This document shows, piece by piece, positions 9,991 to 21,684 of a stretch of 55,566 nucleotides of DNA; within the stretch, counting starts at the first letter, position 1; each line of letters opens with the position of its first letter. Location of the stretch: the NCBI GenBank assembly GCA_029747585.1, contig JAPEVF010000282.1:1-55566 (forward strand), read 5' to 3'. This DNA comes from Pleurotus djamor. Taxonomy: Eukaryota; Basidiomycota; Agaricomycetes; Agaricales; Pleurotaceae. The position numbers and the translations under genes are program-made. The notes beneath the pieces were generated by a model. It searched no databases, was not told the origin of the DNA, and was given only the letters and a program-made list of their open reading frames with translations.

Positions 9991-12465
9991 ATGCCATTCA
10001 GCCGTCGTTTTCCGTTTTACAAGTTTCGCAGCTCTAACTCAAAGCAGCAAAAGATGTTCGTTGTGGAAAGCGCGCAGAAAGCGGGTCAGGTCGCTCAAGC
10101 ACCGATTCCTTCTACGGGGCTTCCCCCTGTTGATGTCCATGACAGCGAGGACAAGGTCGACGAGAAAGACCGACCTCGAATGGATGCACCAACGCCTCTG
10201 GCGGTCGAGCCTGTGCCGAGCGTCGAACACATCGAAANCCCCGGGAAAATACATGCATGCCATGAAAACGGCGCACCACTTGCCCATGACTCTTGGAAGC
10301 ACTTGATGACTGGCGAACAGCTCGTTTACGTTACCACCTGGAACACATTGAATACTGGAAAACAAACACATCTCTGCGGACTCTGCTCTATTTTGTTCGA
10401 TTTCACCCGAGTCAAATCAAGCAAGGATGACGTCGAGTATACGTTTGTGCTTGAAGTCCGTTCAATGGATGAAAGTGATTTCCTGGATGTGCACCCAGTG
10501 TGTACACCGCGGTTGCGAGTCAAGATTCAGGGTAAAGGGCGGTATCAGGACTACTGTCTCTACGCTCCAGAAGGTAAGTTTCCCCAATATGTGACCCAAG
10601 ATGTTGGGCTGATTGGATTTCTCACAGACAGTGCAGCGACTGGTGACATTGCCACACGACCTCCCTGTTCAACCCTTTCGCTCGAACAAGCGTGTCATCT
10701 CTCCTTGCAACGAATGAACGAGTGCCTTTCGAACCACACTGAATGTCCCAAGCCCAAGCCCGTTGTTCTACCCACTCGTGTCATTGATTGCTCGGACCCT
10801 TCGAATCCTCATCTTGTTGTCACTGCTGGAATGCTGTCGTCCTACATGGCGCTGAGCTACGTTTGGGGTCCAGCAACGGCCCACATCACTCTGAAATCCA
10901 ATATCGACAGGTACATGTCTGGTATAGATCCCCCTACCATACCACGGACGATTCGGGACGCGATCCACGTCACACATCAATTGGGGCAACAATATCTATG
11001 GGTCGACGCATTCTGCATCATCCAAGATTCGATTGAGGACAAGGACAACGAGCTCGTCCGTATGGGGCAGATTTATCGAGATGCCTTCATTACTATCGTT
11101 GCCTCTCGATCCGCCCATTCAGATGCGGGTATCCCACTCGACTTTATCGTACCCGAGTATTACGACGACCATCCCAAGTTCTGTGTTTGCTTTGAAGACG
11201 GACGCCTGGGCGAAGTGGCTATTTTTACGGCTGGTCGGTCCGAGTATGCTCAGGAAGAACCAGTTGATGCGAGGGGATGGTGTTTCCAAGAACGATTTCT
11301 CTCGCCGCGCAAGCTTGTGTACACGTCTAGGTTTCTCGAATACCAGTGCCAATCTGATGCTGTGCCGGTGAACAACGCTATCAAGTGGGCACCTACAGAG
11401 ACTCTCAATAATATCGCTTTCAAACTCTCCGATGACGATATTCGCAACGTCGTTTCCAACTGGACACCAGAGGATTGGGGTTCTATACAGATGGAGTGGG
11501 TCAAAGCTGTTTCGAATTACACCCATCGTGCGCTTTCGCGTCCAGAAGATAAGTTGGTGGCATTTGCGGGTATTGCGGAACAGTTTTTTAGGATTTGGGG
11601 AAATAGGTCGGGGAGGTATGTTGCTGGGCTGTGGGAGAATCATCTCGTGTGTGACTTGTTGTGGTATCGTGAGCCTTGGGAGTTTATCTACTCCTTCAGC
11701 GATGCCCGGCGGGAAACTGCATGGTCTAGAGACCCTCTCCGTCCTAGACTCTCAGGATATGTTGCCCCCTCATGGTCCTGGGCATCTGTTCAAGGCCACG
11801 TCCGCGCGGAACCTCCTACGGTGCTCAATAGCCCCGTTTGTGAGATTCTGAAATGCGAGCTCACATTGCGCGATGAGAGGCAGCTCTATGGACAGGTGGT
11901 CTTTTCGACGATCCGCCTTCGCGCGCTGGTGATGGTTAACCCAGTCATCTTGTGCTTCGACGAAAAGAAACCGATATCATTCTACGTTTATATCCCGACG
12001 GAGAAGCTTCGCGAGCAAGCTGGTGCATTATCTGCGCCTGAAGACACTATTGCCATCCATGATGTCGCCGATGTCGATACTGAAGTTGATGAAGAAAGGA
12101 AGAGGAGGAAAATGACCCCCATTCTAGCTCGACGTGATGATGTGCTAGCCATGTCTCCCTTGGGCGTCTCTGAATCTCGGTACTTCGATGTAGACGCGAC
12201 ACTACTTGAGCGGTTGGGGTCGTTTACGCTGGCATTTGATACACCTGAAGTCGTACCTTTTTGTAGGCAGACGTATCTCCTCATTCGGAAGTTTGAAGGG
12301 ATTGTAGTGACCGAAGCTGAAGCAGCTGAGTCTGATGGGGACGGGAGACAATACTATTATAGGCGGATTGGGTATTGGAGGTTTATGGTGGGTGGAGGGA
12401 TGTCGAAGAAGGCTCCGTGGTTGGATTCAAAAACTCTCAATAGCTGTACCGTGGATTTGGTGTAG
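9991..12465 (+). CDS. HET (heterokaryon incompatibility) domain protein
   Basis: The product has the HET-domain hallmarks in order: SYVWG (about residue 290 of the unspliced frame), a TIPRTIRDAIHVT stretch, YLWVDAFCIIQD, then MGQIYRDAFITIVA, and downstream RGWCFQERFLSPRKLVY. HET proteins trigger cell death or growth arrest when incompatible hyphae fuse. They are a fungal allorecognition and immunity class, and partners cannot be inferred here. A likely 54-nt intron (10574..10627, GTAAGT..CACAG with a CTGAT branch-like site) lies in frame without a stop. The unspliced frame is 824 residues and the spliced protein 806. The single N at 10238 behaves as a real base because the frame is coherent across it. 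The C-terminal half has no recognised domain. Confidence 0.85.
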   Translation: MPFSRRFPFYKFRSSNSKQQKMFVVESAQKAGQVAQAPIPSTGLPPVDVHDSEDKVDEKDRPRMDAPTPLAVEPVPSVEHIEXPGKIHACHENGAPLAHDSWKHLMTGEQLVYVTTWNTLNTGKQTHLCGLCSILFDFTRVKSSKDDVEYTFVLEVRSMDESDFLDVHPVCTPRLRVKIQGKGRYQDYCLYAPEGKFPQYVTQDVGLIGFLTDSAATGDIATRPPCSTLSLEQACHLSLQRMNECLSNHTECPKPKPVVLPTRVIDCSDPSNPHLVVTAGMLSSYMALSYVWGPATAHITLKSNIDRYMSGIDPPTIPRTIRDAIHVTHQLGQQYLWVDAFCIIQDSIEDKDNELVRMGQIYRDAFITIVASRSAHSDAGIPLDFIVPEYYDDHPKFCVCFEDGRLGEVAIFTAGRSEYAQEEPVDARGWCFQERFLSPRKLVYTSRFLEYQCQSDAVPVNNAIKWAPTETLNNIAFKLSDDDIRNVVSNWTPEDWGSIQMEWVKAVSNYTHRALSRPEDKLVAFAGIAEQFFRIWGNRSGRYVAGLWENHLVCDLLWYREPWEFIYSFSDARRETAWSRDPLRPRLSGYVAPSWSWASVQGHVRAEPPTVLNSPVCEILKCELTLRDERQLYGQVVFSTIRLRALVMVNPVILCFDEKKPISFYVYIPTEKLREQAGALSAPEDTIAIHDVADVDTEVDEERKRRKMTPILARRDDVLAMSPLGVSESRYFDVDATLLERLGSFTLAFDTPEVVPFCRQTYLLIRKFEGIVVTEAEAAESDGDGRQYYYRRIGYWRFMVGGGMSKKAPWLDSKTLNSCTVDLV

Positions 12466-14155
12466 GTCGACGGGGTGCTCGTCCTCGATGTCGCGACAGT
12501 TCTCAAGCGTCGACGCACCACCTGCGTGCGCTCATACATTATAGGTTTGAATTGAGCTACAACGTCCTCGGCAAGTAACCAATCTTCACTTCATTGGGGC
12601 TCCGAGGTAATAGGTATATATGTATTTCTCGACGTTATTTTTTGGTTATTTTGATGCCAACTTATGCACCGATCCCATATATGATTATATCGTTGATATA
12701 TTGTAAACGGCAAGTAAACGGACTGGAAACTGTGGTCACTGGCTGGAGAACAACGGGTGGATGGGATTGAGAGAGCCCTGCTATGTCGATACTCTCATCC
12801 GGGGAATGAGATACTGGAAACTCAAGTACATGATCAAATTGTTTCTAGACGCGCGTCGTGTGCGACGCGTGGTCATTGTGAAACGCGGTCATGTGACCGA
12901 CGCGTCGGCGAAAATGTGGACCCACAAGTACAAACAAGGTCCTACTTTGGGCGAAGTTGAAAATATGCTTTTTCGTGGGGTTCCCACTAAATTCATGGTG
13001 AGCTTGCGTGCCCGGCCTTCGGCCGGGTTTGGGCAATGCTTCATCTGAGCTCAAGTAGTCCGAGAGCCCTCTGAGATCATTTGTCCACTCCCAGCTTGAT
13101 TCTGTGAGTGTTATTATTAGTTAGACTTGATTTGGCCGTAATAAACTTGTAGCTGGTGTGTATCTCTTCATTAGGAGTAGTACAAGTTATTTCCAGTATA
13201 TATACTTTCTTTGTATATTCTTCTTCTCCGAACGAACCACGTCTTGACACTCGGTTTGAAATTTGAATGATTAGAATCAGGCCGCTTCCAATATATTTCT
13301 CTTTTCCCCTAGCCTTTCTAGGAGAAGAGGTTTTGCACTTTCTGAATCACNTTTGCTTTGCTGACCTAGCCCGTAATGTCGAGATGATCATAAACTTGCG
13401 CGGAGGTTGTCGAGGGCGTTCTCTTGCAGATATGGCCTCGAAAAGGAGACAGGGGTGTTCTTACTAACAAAAGTACTTTCCTCGCACTTCGAGGTCATCA
13501 TTATATACTTAAATGATACTATGTTTCTGCTCTATGACAAGGTCATCCGAGGGTGGGCAATATTGGGACGTAGACAAGACGTAGATAGAACTTTCGACAA
13601 CGCGACCAGCTTCAAGCGTCGGGCACACCGCGCGTGCACGTTTTCTTTCCCACGCCGGAACACTCCCACGCCGGAACAGTTCCCACAACGACCCTTAACG
13701 TGTTTTGCACAGCCACCTTTGTATTTCAGGTCGCCTGCGCAGGTAAATAGGGGAGCAAGCTCCCCAATTATTGCTTCCTTGTTCTCCTCATCGGCGACGA
13801 CGTCCTCAAGCAACATTTCGGCTTCGTTTCAAGCGGTTGTAGAAGGTAGTAGTCAGCCCCCTTCGCTGGGTCTGCTGATTTAGAGGTGAGCCTAGTTTCC
13901 CCGGTAAGTGCATGTTCAGTTTACACTGCATCTCGAGGACGTTCCTGACGACGACCAGATCGATTTAGCAATAAACCATTCTCAATTAACGCATTTTACT
14001 CATTTACGCACTCATCGACGACGGTCACGTCTTCAACAACAACAACCCAACAATTCAAACCAAACCAACAATTTCTTTTCACGATTTTCACGATTTGTTC
14101 TATATTTCGACTTCATTTGTTCAAGTTCACGCATCTTTGACGTTCAATCTACGAC
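12466..14155. other. Intergenic, no gene recognised
   Basis: Open frames at 12757-13054 and 13407-13883 show no domain. The interval contains a GC-rich hairpin near 13011-13027 (CCCGGCC-TTC-GGCCGGG), an N at 13351 and a short duplicated CCACGCCGGAAC word near 13651-13675. The last 150 bases are rich in CAA and TTC, typical of a fungal leader for the gene starting at 14156. Confidence 0.5.
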
Positions 14156-17100
14156 ATGCGCAATTCTATGTCTACGCTTTCCGCCCGGGCTGGCCCTTCT
14201 ACAGGAGTTACCGCGACTCCCCCCCGCATCGTCAACTTCTCAACCCGTGCCAACCATAAGACTCATTTCCGCCACACCGTCTGCGACAGGATTATCCTCG
14301 ACTGAGGGTAGCACCTCCTTCACCGAAGTTAACTCTTCGGGCTACTCATGGGCTTCCCCCCAGCCCCCCGCGCCGACTTCCATCCTCCCCAAAGCCTCGT
14401 TCGCTTCCCTCAAACCCAAGGCGTCTACCTCTTCCCTAAACCCGACGTCCAAACGCCGACTTGTTCCCAAAAAGTCCAAACTGTCAATACTCGGCATCGG
14501 ATCCAACAACAACTCTGCCCAGAGCGGTTCCACGGCAACTGTCATCCCTGGACAGCCTTCGGACAGAGACAAGGACCTCTCTGATGTCCTCAGACGCGTT
14601 GGTGCCAACGGAGGGTCTACGAAGGGGAAGAGCGGCATCGAAATCTATGTCGACCCCACGGAAGACCCAGAGTTCGGCGAGCTTGTCGTCGTCAGGAAGA
14701 AGAAGAGTCGCGTTGGTTTGGATGATGTCAGCTGGGGTGGGGAATCGAACGGAGGGATGCCTCTTCGAGAGAAGAGTAACACCATCCAAACAACGACTGT
14801 AGGCAAGGCACAAGAGGGCGGCAAGGACAAGTGGTGGAGTATCGGTCGAGGACGCAAAGAATCCAAGGAAGGCAAAGTTCAAACAAAACCCAAAGTAAAG
14901 TGTACGTATTGCCGCTTGTGTTTCATGAACGCTCGACTCACTTCCAGATTAGCTCCTCTATCACAAGTTCATGACGAAAACATACCGACGAGCATCACGA
15001 CACGCTTCAACTCAGTTTCGAATGTCATGCCACGATCTACTTGTAAGTCCTTCATCCTTCATTGTTACTCATTGCTCATCCATAACCACCAGCACCTCAA
15101 CCCTCTACTGCTCCGGAGCGGTCGAGGTTTAATTCACTAGNATTCCACGACGCTTTTGACATCCTCAAAACTTCATCCTATCACCAACCCTATCCACCGT
15201 GGTANGCCTTCGAGCCACTTCGAGTCCCTCGCCTGTTCCCCCAAGCATCTCTCTATCGACTACACCCGAGCCCATCCAGGAGCAAACGTACTCTCGATGC
15301 GGAACGCCAACTGCTGGGGGTCTGCTCGCGCCGCCTTCCTTGCACGGCCAACCTACTCAGTCTGCAGCTGGAAATGGAAACCAAGGTTCCATTGCCTTGC
15401 GCGCGATTCGCTCGGTCCGTAGTCTCGCAAGGATAGGAAGTTGGGCGCAGTTGAAGAATGGTGACGACGAGGTTGCGGTGACGGAACCTAAAAAGGTTGA
15501 GGTCAAGAAAGAGAAGAAGGAGAGGGAGAAGAAAGAGAAGAAGGGGACGGTGAAGAAGAGCAAATCAGAGAAGGAGAGCAAGGAGAAGAAGAAATCGGAG
15601 ACCCTTCGCGTCTCGACAAGCAGCTTCGAGGTCGGTGCCTTGAGCCCTGCCAAGTCTGTTCGCCCTCCTACCTTCGACGATGGTAGTCTCAAGGCTCCCC
15701 AGACTCTAGGAAAAAAGAGAAGCACCCTTCTCGGCATTGGGCTCCCTTCGACAATGACGATGCGCCTACCGAGCGTTCGCAGCGGCAGCAACGCGTCATC
15801 TATCCTCGTCACTGGTGCTAACAATGCCAACGGACCTGCTTCCGTCGGTCGTGTCTTCCTCGTTGGACGTGACCGTTCCGAAAGTGGGGCGAGCTCCTTA
15901 CGTCCTATGTCCACCAGTTCGGGGATCTCAAGCTCCAGCAGTGGCTACAGTGGTCGTACATCCGTAGCTAGCGAACGTACTGGAACCACAAGGATTTCCA
16001 ACGGTAGCTGTGCTAGCGTTCGATGGGACGAAGATGCTTTGAAGAAGAGGAGAGAGGAGAGGGACCGGGAGAGAGAGGCGGTGAGAAGTCTGGCGAAGAG
16101 TAGTCAGGAGCACGAGGAGGAGGGAGGAGAGAAGAAGAAGAAGAAAGATAAGAAAGACAAGGATAAGAGCAAGCGTAAGGAGGGCAAAGAAAGTCGACGG
16201 TCTAGCGAAGGGAGGAAACGCACCCCTCTTAATGAAATCTTCCCCGACGCCATCTCGCTTACGCCGCCGAAGGAACACCCGCTTGAGGATCAAGACCCTG
16301 CCCTACGTGAGCCCGCTCCTGTCTGGAACATGAAGGTGGAAACTGCGACAAACGATGGTCATGGTGTGATGGACACAGACGAAGAAGCTATCGCGACCGA
16401 CTCGGTTACCGAGACGCCTGTTAAGAAGCCTCGGCGTCGACCGATGTCTGAGCAGCTTTTGGGCACCATGCAAGCCGGTAGACCCAGGGGTATGTATGTT
16501 GGAAGTGAAGATGGTACGGATGGTATGTTCTCAATTTGGCTTCTCCGCTACCTTCGCGTTAATCATTCGCTCTCAGGAACTATGTCCATCCTTTCTGCAG
16601 CTACCAACGACCTGGCGCAGCTAATCAACCACTTGGATCTCGAAGCTACACCTAATACCCCTGATCTGACTCCCTTGCGCCCCTCACCCTCCCTATCCTT
16701 GACAAACACCCCGTCGCAGTCAGCGAACAGCTCACCATCTCGTTCCGCCAAGGCAAGGGCGTTGCTCCCCGAGAGCCCACTGAAGGGTTTGCGAGCTAGC
16801 ATGGCTTCTATCAGCTCTCTTCGCCCGTACGCTCAGTCTCGAGATCCATCCAAGCGTCCTTCCGAGCATTCGCTAGCAAACCAATTCAAGATTGGACAGG
16901 AGATTACCCATTGGCCCACACTGAGGTCGATTGCGCAGGCTGAGCCGCCTGCGCCTTTGGCCACGGCTGCCACGATTACACCGTCCCGTCTCAAGCATAA
17001 ACGCGCCACCTTGCCGAGCCCAGGCCCTCCTCCAGCTGAACCATCGCCTGTTTTCCAGCCACTTCGTCCCGCCAAGGCGCGCGCAAGGATGTCGGACGCG

Positions 17101-20100
17101 TTCCTAGACAGTCCTTCAAAGCCCGCAGTAGAGTTTGGTGCTAGCCGCGCTCCCTCTTGCTTGACGTTCGGTTCCCACTCGCGTTCATCCTCAGCCAAGT
17201 CAGGATCCGTGTGCGAAGATGCTGCATTGCCCAGCCCACTTGGCTCCATTTTCAAGAAGACTCATACGCGCAAGAAGTCGTCCCTCATCCACTATGCCAA
17301 CTCGGATGCTGAAGATGGAGGAAATCAAAGTGATAGTATACCGATTCTCCCGGAGACTAAACGCGTTCTTGGGATGACTGGCACTATGGGAGCTTCCGTG
17401 GCCGAAGGCTATGCCGTCGAACTTGATGCATCTGATCCTGATTCAGATATTCCTGACGAGTTGCAGATCCTCCTCGCTGGCCAGTCTGATGCTGAAGACA
17501 CCTTGGACTTCCCTCGTAGTGCGGTAACCACCGCGTCACCACCTGTTGATGCACCGCTCAACGTCTCGGCTTCCAGTGATTATCCTTATCCTCAATTCCA
17601 CGCGGCCCTCATCGACGAGAATGATCATCATATTGACCTCGATACATGCCAATCTTCTTCCGACGATGACGATACGAAGAGGTCGTTCGACTTTACCGGG
17701 GAACTGCAGCTCTTAAATGAGAGTGGAGCGTCTGACCGCCGTAGCTTCGTCGAACAATTGGAGAATGCCTTCAGGACACCAGCTAAACTCGACTTGAAGA
17801 CCCTTGGCAACGGCCTGTTGCAAGTCGACATCCCGCCCGTCCCGGCCTTACCTGTCAACTTGGAGGGTTCATCACAGAGTAGCAGCGACATGTTCAGCTT
17901 CGACTCCTACTCCTCAGACCAAATTCTAGATGTCAAGGAGTTGACAATGCTCAGGAATCAGAGTCAAACGAACTCGGGCAGCATTGATTTGGTCAAGAAT
18001 ACAGTTGACCTCCTAGATACGAAGGAGCCCACCTTGCTCCCAGGATCGGATAGCTTGGCGACCACAGATAGCCTCATCTCGATGACCGAGACTACCGATG
18101 AATCTGAGCTCGACGTCGTCCCGTCTCAGCCACTCCCTCGCAAGGCGTCCAAGATGGGCTCCAAGGGTCAGCTTAATGTGGACTTCAAGTTTGGTGGCCT
18201 ACCACGGGACTCACCCCAAATGTTGGATGTCCCGAAGCCCGTCACCTTATCGGACATTATCCCGCCAGTCTCCCATCAGCGTTCGCTCTCTGATTCCTCC
18301 CAGGTCATGGAAGACGATTCTGTCTTGCACTCGATCTTCGCCAGAGCTTCCGAACTACCTGTTGCCTTTGAGCGAAAACGGCTGGACTCGGACTCGAGCT
18401 CGAAGCGTCGCGCAAGAAGCCTCAACAGAGCTTCCGTGATTTCGCATAGCCGTGCTCACTCTGCTGACTCTGCACGTCTGAGTTTCGTTGGGTTTGAGTC
18501 CTTCGATGAAGTTCGCCGTGGATTCGAGTTCAGTGGGCCTCGCCCCGCCTTCTATCCGCCGCCTGTTTCGACGAATCGCAGGAATCATCTCAGGCAGGAG
18601 TCTGGCATGAGTTTCGCTTCTATCTCGTCATATGGTCATGTCATCAATAATGGTGTCCCAGATCCATTCGACTATGCACTCCCAAGTCTCCAAGAACGAC
18701 CCTCGTCTGAAGATATGTCATCAATCTCCATGTCCATGACAGTAGACGACACGTTCTCCTTCATCCACCGTCAACCCCGCCGCAGACGTGTCGATAGTGA
18801 CTCTTCAAGCTTCTACTTCAGGTCGTCGGTCATCTCTTCTATCCAGCCGTATCAAGCTCGTGGCCATGCTCGTCAAGAGTCTAATTTCTCGGTTGCCTCC
18901 TTCGCTCCTCCCGTTAGCCTGTACAACCGTAGTTTTGCTGCGCGTCACCATCGCCGCAACTCTTCCAATACGAGTGCCAGCTCTGTGGCCCAGTCTTACG
19001 CAATGTATGGTGTTGGTGGAGGACGAGCCAGCTGGGCTCGACACCAACGCCAAGAAGCTTCCTTTGACTCCGTCATGAGCGATTTCTCGGCTATGAGACT
19101 GGGAAGACCCGGCATCGGCGACAAGATGTTCGAGACGAGTGGTGATCAAGGCATGCCCTTGACATCAATCACGGCCTCCCCGCCAGGAAGTGCTTCGTAC
19201 GACAGGACGAGCGGATCCGTGAACCCGGCTTCGTATGACTCTATCTTCGATAACGATCGCCTGTCAACCGTGGACGACTCAATTTTCGACAAGACGGGAC
19301 ACCGATCCTCAGTATCTTCCGAGTTTGTCTTCGGAAACGATGATTCCCATGCTGTACCTGGTCGCCTCCTGCCTCCTCATCAATTCCGGCCTTTGTCGAT
19401 GTTCAGTGTTAACAGTGTCCACAGCCCACCTCGTGAAGATGAGACAATGATTTCTGTGAGTATTTCGCTCCCTCAATCTTCAAATCACTCATCCTTCACC
19501 TTCAGATGATTGGTGGAGGCCACGTTCGTCGCGGCTCCGTCGGTTCGATGATCCAAGCCTCGCCCTGTGTAAGGATCGGCCGTAAGAAGAAGCAAAACTT
19601 GGAGTACGACGGCGACGCTGTCCAGCAGCCTCGTATCATGGAGAAGCCATCTATCGCGTCTACCTCGTCCTATCAGTTCGGTGGCGAACGGATGATCAAG
19701 GCTCAGCACGGTCTACTTGCTCGCCAAAGTTTAGAAGAGTCTTGCCTTATAGCGGAAGGGGAGGATACCTCATCTTCATGTATGTGGCCTTTCACTTTTC
19801 AAATCCTGTGCACTCAATTGACCTCTTGACATCGTCAGTCATCCTCCCTGTCTTCTCTCGTCCTGGCCCTGCCTCAAGGTCGCGATCTAGCACCTGCACC
19901 TCAAGCTCTGGTGGGGACACCCCTCCATTGTCGGCATCTGATGGTTCCTCTATCTCTGGCGGCTCCCAGTCCAGCATTGATATGTCTCAGTTGAATATCA
20001 TGCTCTCGAACGCTACCCACCCCGTCTCTAGCCTGAGCTACGCTCGTGCCCGCGCTCGTGTTCGAGGTCATGGACATCGCCGTAGAATTTCGGAGGCACG

Positions 20101-21102
20101 CGCATCTCGTTCATCGGTCTATGAGACTATCGAAGAGGAAATGTCTGTCACNTCGTCACCTGCACGTCCCGGCAAAGGCGACTCGACTGAAGACAAGGAA
20201 ACTCCCCTCGCGTCCCAACGTTCGATCTACATCGTTGACCCTGAAGTTTCCTTCGAAGGTAGTCCTCGCGATTCAATGTGGGACGACGAACAAGGTTTAT
20301 TGGCACTGCGACAATACTATGCCCTACGTGATGAAGCCCATGTCACGGTCTCGGAAAGTCAGCGAGTTTGGCTTGACACACCGTTCTCTCTCTTCGCCCT
20401 GCAATGTAAGTAATCCTCTAGTTGTTTACAGTGAAACCTGAGCCTAATATTTGCACTTATCTTAGCCTTCCATCCCCCTCATCATCCGGCTGGTATGCAG
20501 GCTCTTCTCGAGCACTCGGTTCAGAACTATGGTCCTCTGCCGTCGGAGCTTCGTGTTCAACGAGTCCGATCTCGCACTCAGTCTCGCGCTTCTCCATATC
20601 CCCAAGCTCGCACCTTCAAAGTTTCGGTTTCGCCTGAGCAAGATCTTACGGAAATGCAACGACCATTCTCTAAGGATAGTCAACCGTTCAATGTGCTTCA
20701 ACCCCTTGCCGTTAATTCCAATGTCGAGCTTCAAGCAGCGATTGCCCTAGCAGACAAGAAGGACAAAAAGATCCTCTCGCCGAAGAAAGCTGGTGCCGTT
20801 GACGCTAAGCGCGAGAACGCCTGGGGTTTGGCCCCTAACGCTCGCCCTCGAGTCGGGTCTGCTGCGCGACGAAGTGCTTTGGGTTGGTCGAAGCGTAGTG
20901 CAGGTGCCAAGTCTTCTACCGATCAGAAAGAGAACGTTGGGCAGGGCTCGATGATAATGACGTATGTTTGCTCTCACACCTTCGCCATTCCCAGATACTT
21001 ACTCATTCCCTCGCTAGCCCGGGTGAAACACTTCGAATCAGCCGTCCTCGTCCTCGTGGAAGGCCAACACCCTCCACTCGCCCGAAACCCATCAGAGTCT
21101 AA
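14156..21102 (+). CDS. Very large Ser/Thr/Pro-rich protein of unknown function
   Basis: Proposed exons are 14156..14901, 14953..15042, 15093..16522, 16577..19455, 19506..19779, 19839..20405, 20466..20961 and 21018..21102. All introns are GT..AG, 50-60 nt. The total frame closes (about 2,187 residues) only if one C of the seven-C run at 14219-14225 and the N bases at 15141 and 15205 are ignored. The protein is low-complexity: Ser/Pro-rich N-terminus, a long Lys/Glu-rich charged stretch (about 15490-15600), a second charged stretch (about 16040-16200), and Ser-rich acidic segments. Three related RQES-type motifs occur near 18582-19090 and a KEN-box-like QKENVG near the C-terminus. No enzymatic domain is visible. 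The composition suggests an intrinsically disordered, heavily phosphorylated scaffold or regulator; this is inference. The second intron's acceptor (ATTAG rather than the nearer TTCCAG) was chosen to avoid a stop. Confidence 0.7.
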
Positions 21103-21684
21103 AGGGGGTCCTGAGCCTCTTGCTATCACCTATGACATATGCTTTCCCTATGCTCTCTGGATTCCTCGCTATGATGCTCCTCACGAAACTTGACGCTTCC
21201 ACGACGGCTAATTGCGCATCGTACGTTTACGCTTTTCTTATTCTTACCTATTCACCTAATGACCATGCTCATGATTTGTCCGTCTTCCCAAATCTTCTTG
21301 AACACTTTCTCGGTGACCACGAAGGACTTCAGTCAATACCTCTTGTAGCGCTTTCTTCTGTTGTTCCTTGCATCTACTATGTATTTGCTACTATGTATAA
21401 CTAACTTTGTTCGATCTCACCCATCCGCAGTAATCAGAGGTGCGGAGCTTTCTCCATGCCTTTCTCTTCCTGCCACCACAATGACAGTACACGACCTCAT
21501 CCTTTTCCACCTTGATTCTCCAGCGGACGACCTGGTGCCAACCCAAACCGGCTGTTTATGGCAAGTGGCATTGCACTGCCTCTGAATCAGCAACAAAAGC
21601 AACCAGAATGTTCAACAGCATAGGCCACAATACTCCGCCGTTTCCCTCTTTCTCCCGTTTACTACAACCCTACGAAACAGTCCA
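21103..21684. other. Intergenic between Ser-rich and senescence-domain genes
   Basis: Both flanking genes are on the plus strand. The short frames here have no recognised domain. The interval probably holds the 3' untranslated region of the upstream gene and the promoter of the next. Confidence 0.5.

Noticed and set aside
13011..13027. GC hairpin followed by T residues resembling a bacterial terminator
   Set aside because: The genome is clearly eukaryotic and no gene ends here; treated as a chance hairpin.
12757..13054. Overlapping 67- and 95-residue frames with CG-rich palindromic words
   Set aside because: No domain and no splice support; the sequence looks like intergenic repeats.
15357..15914. 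Leu/Phe-rich minus-strand frames opposite the Ser-rich gene (also 15928-16293, 16833-17255)
   Set aside because: Hydrophobic appearance comes from reverse-reading Lys/Glu and Ser codons; no start context or domain.
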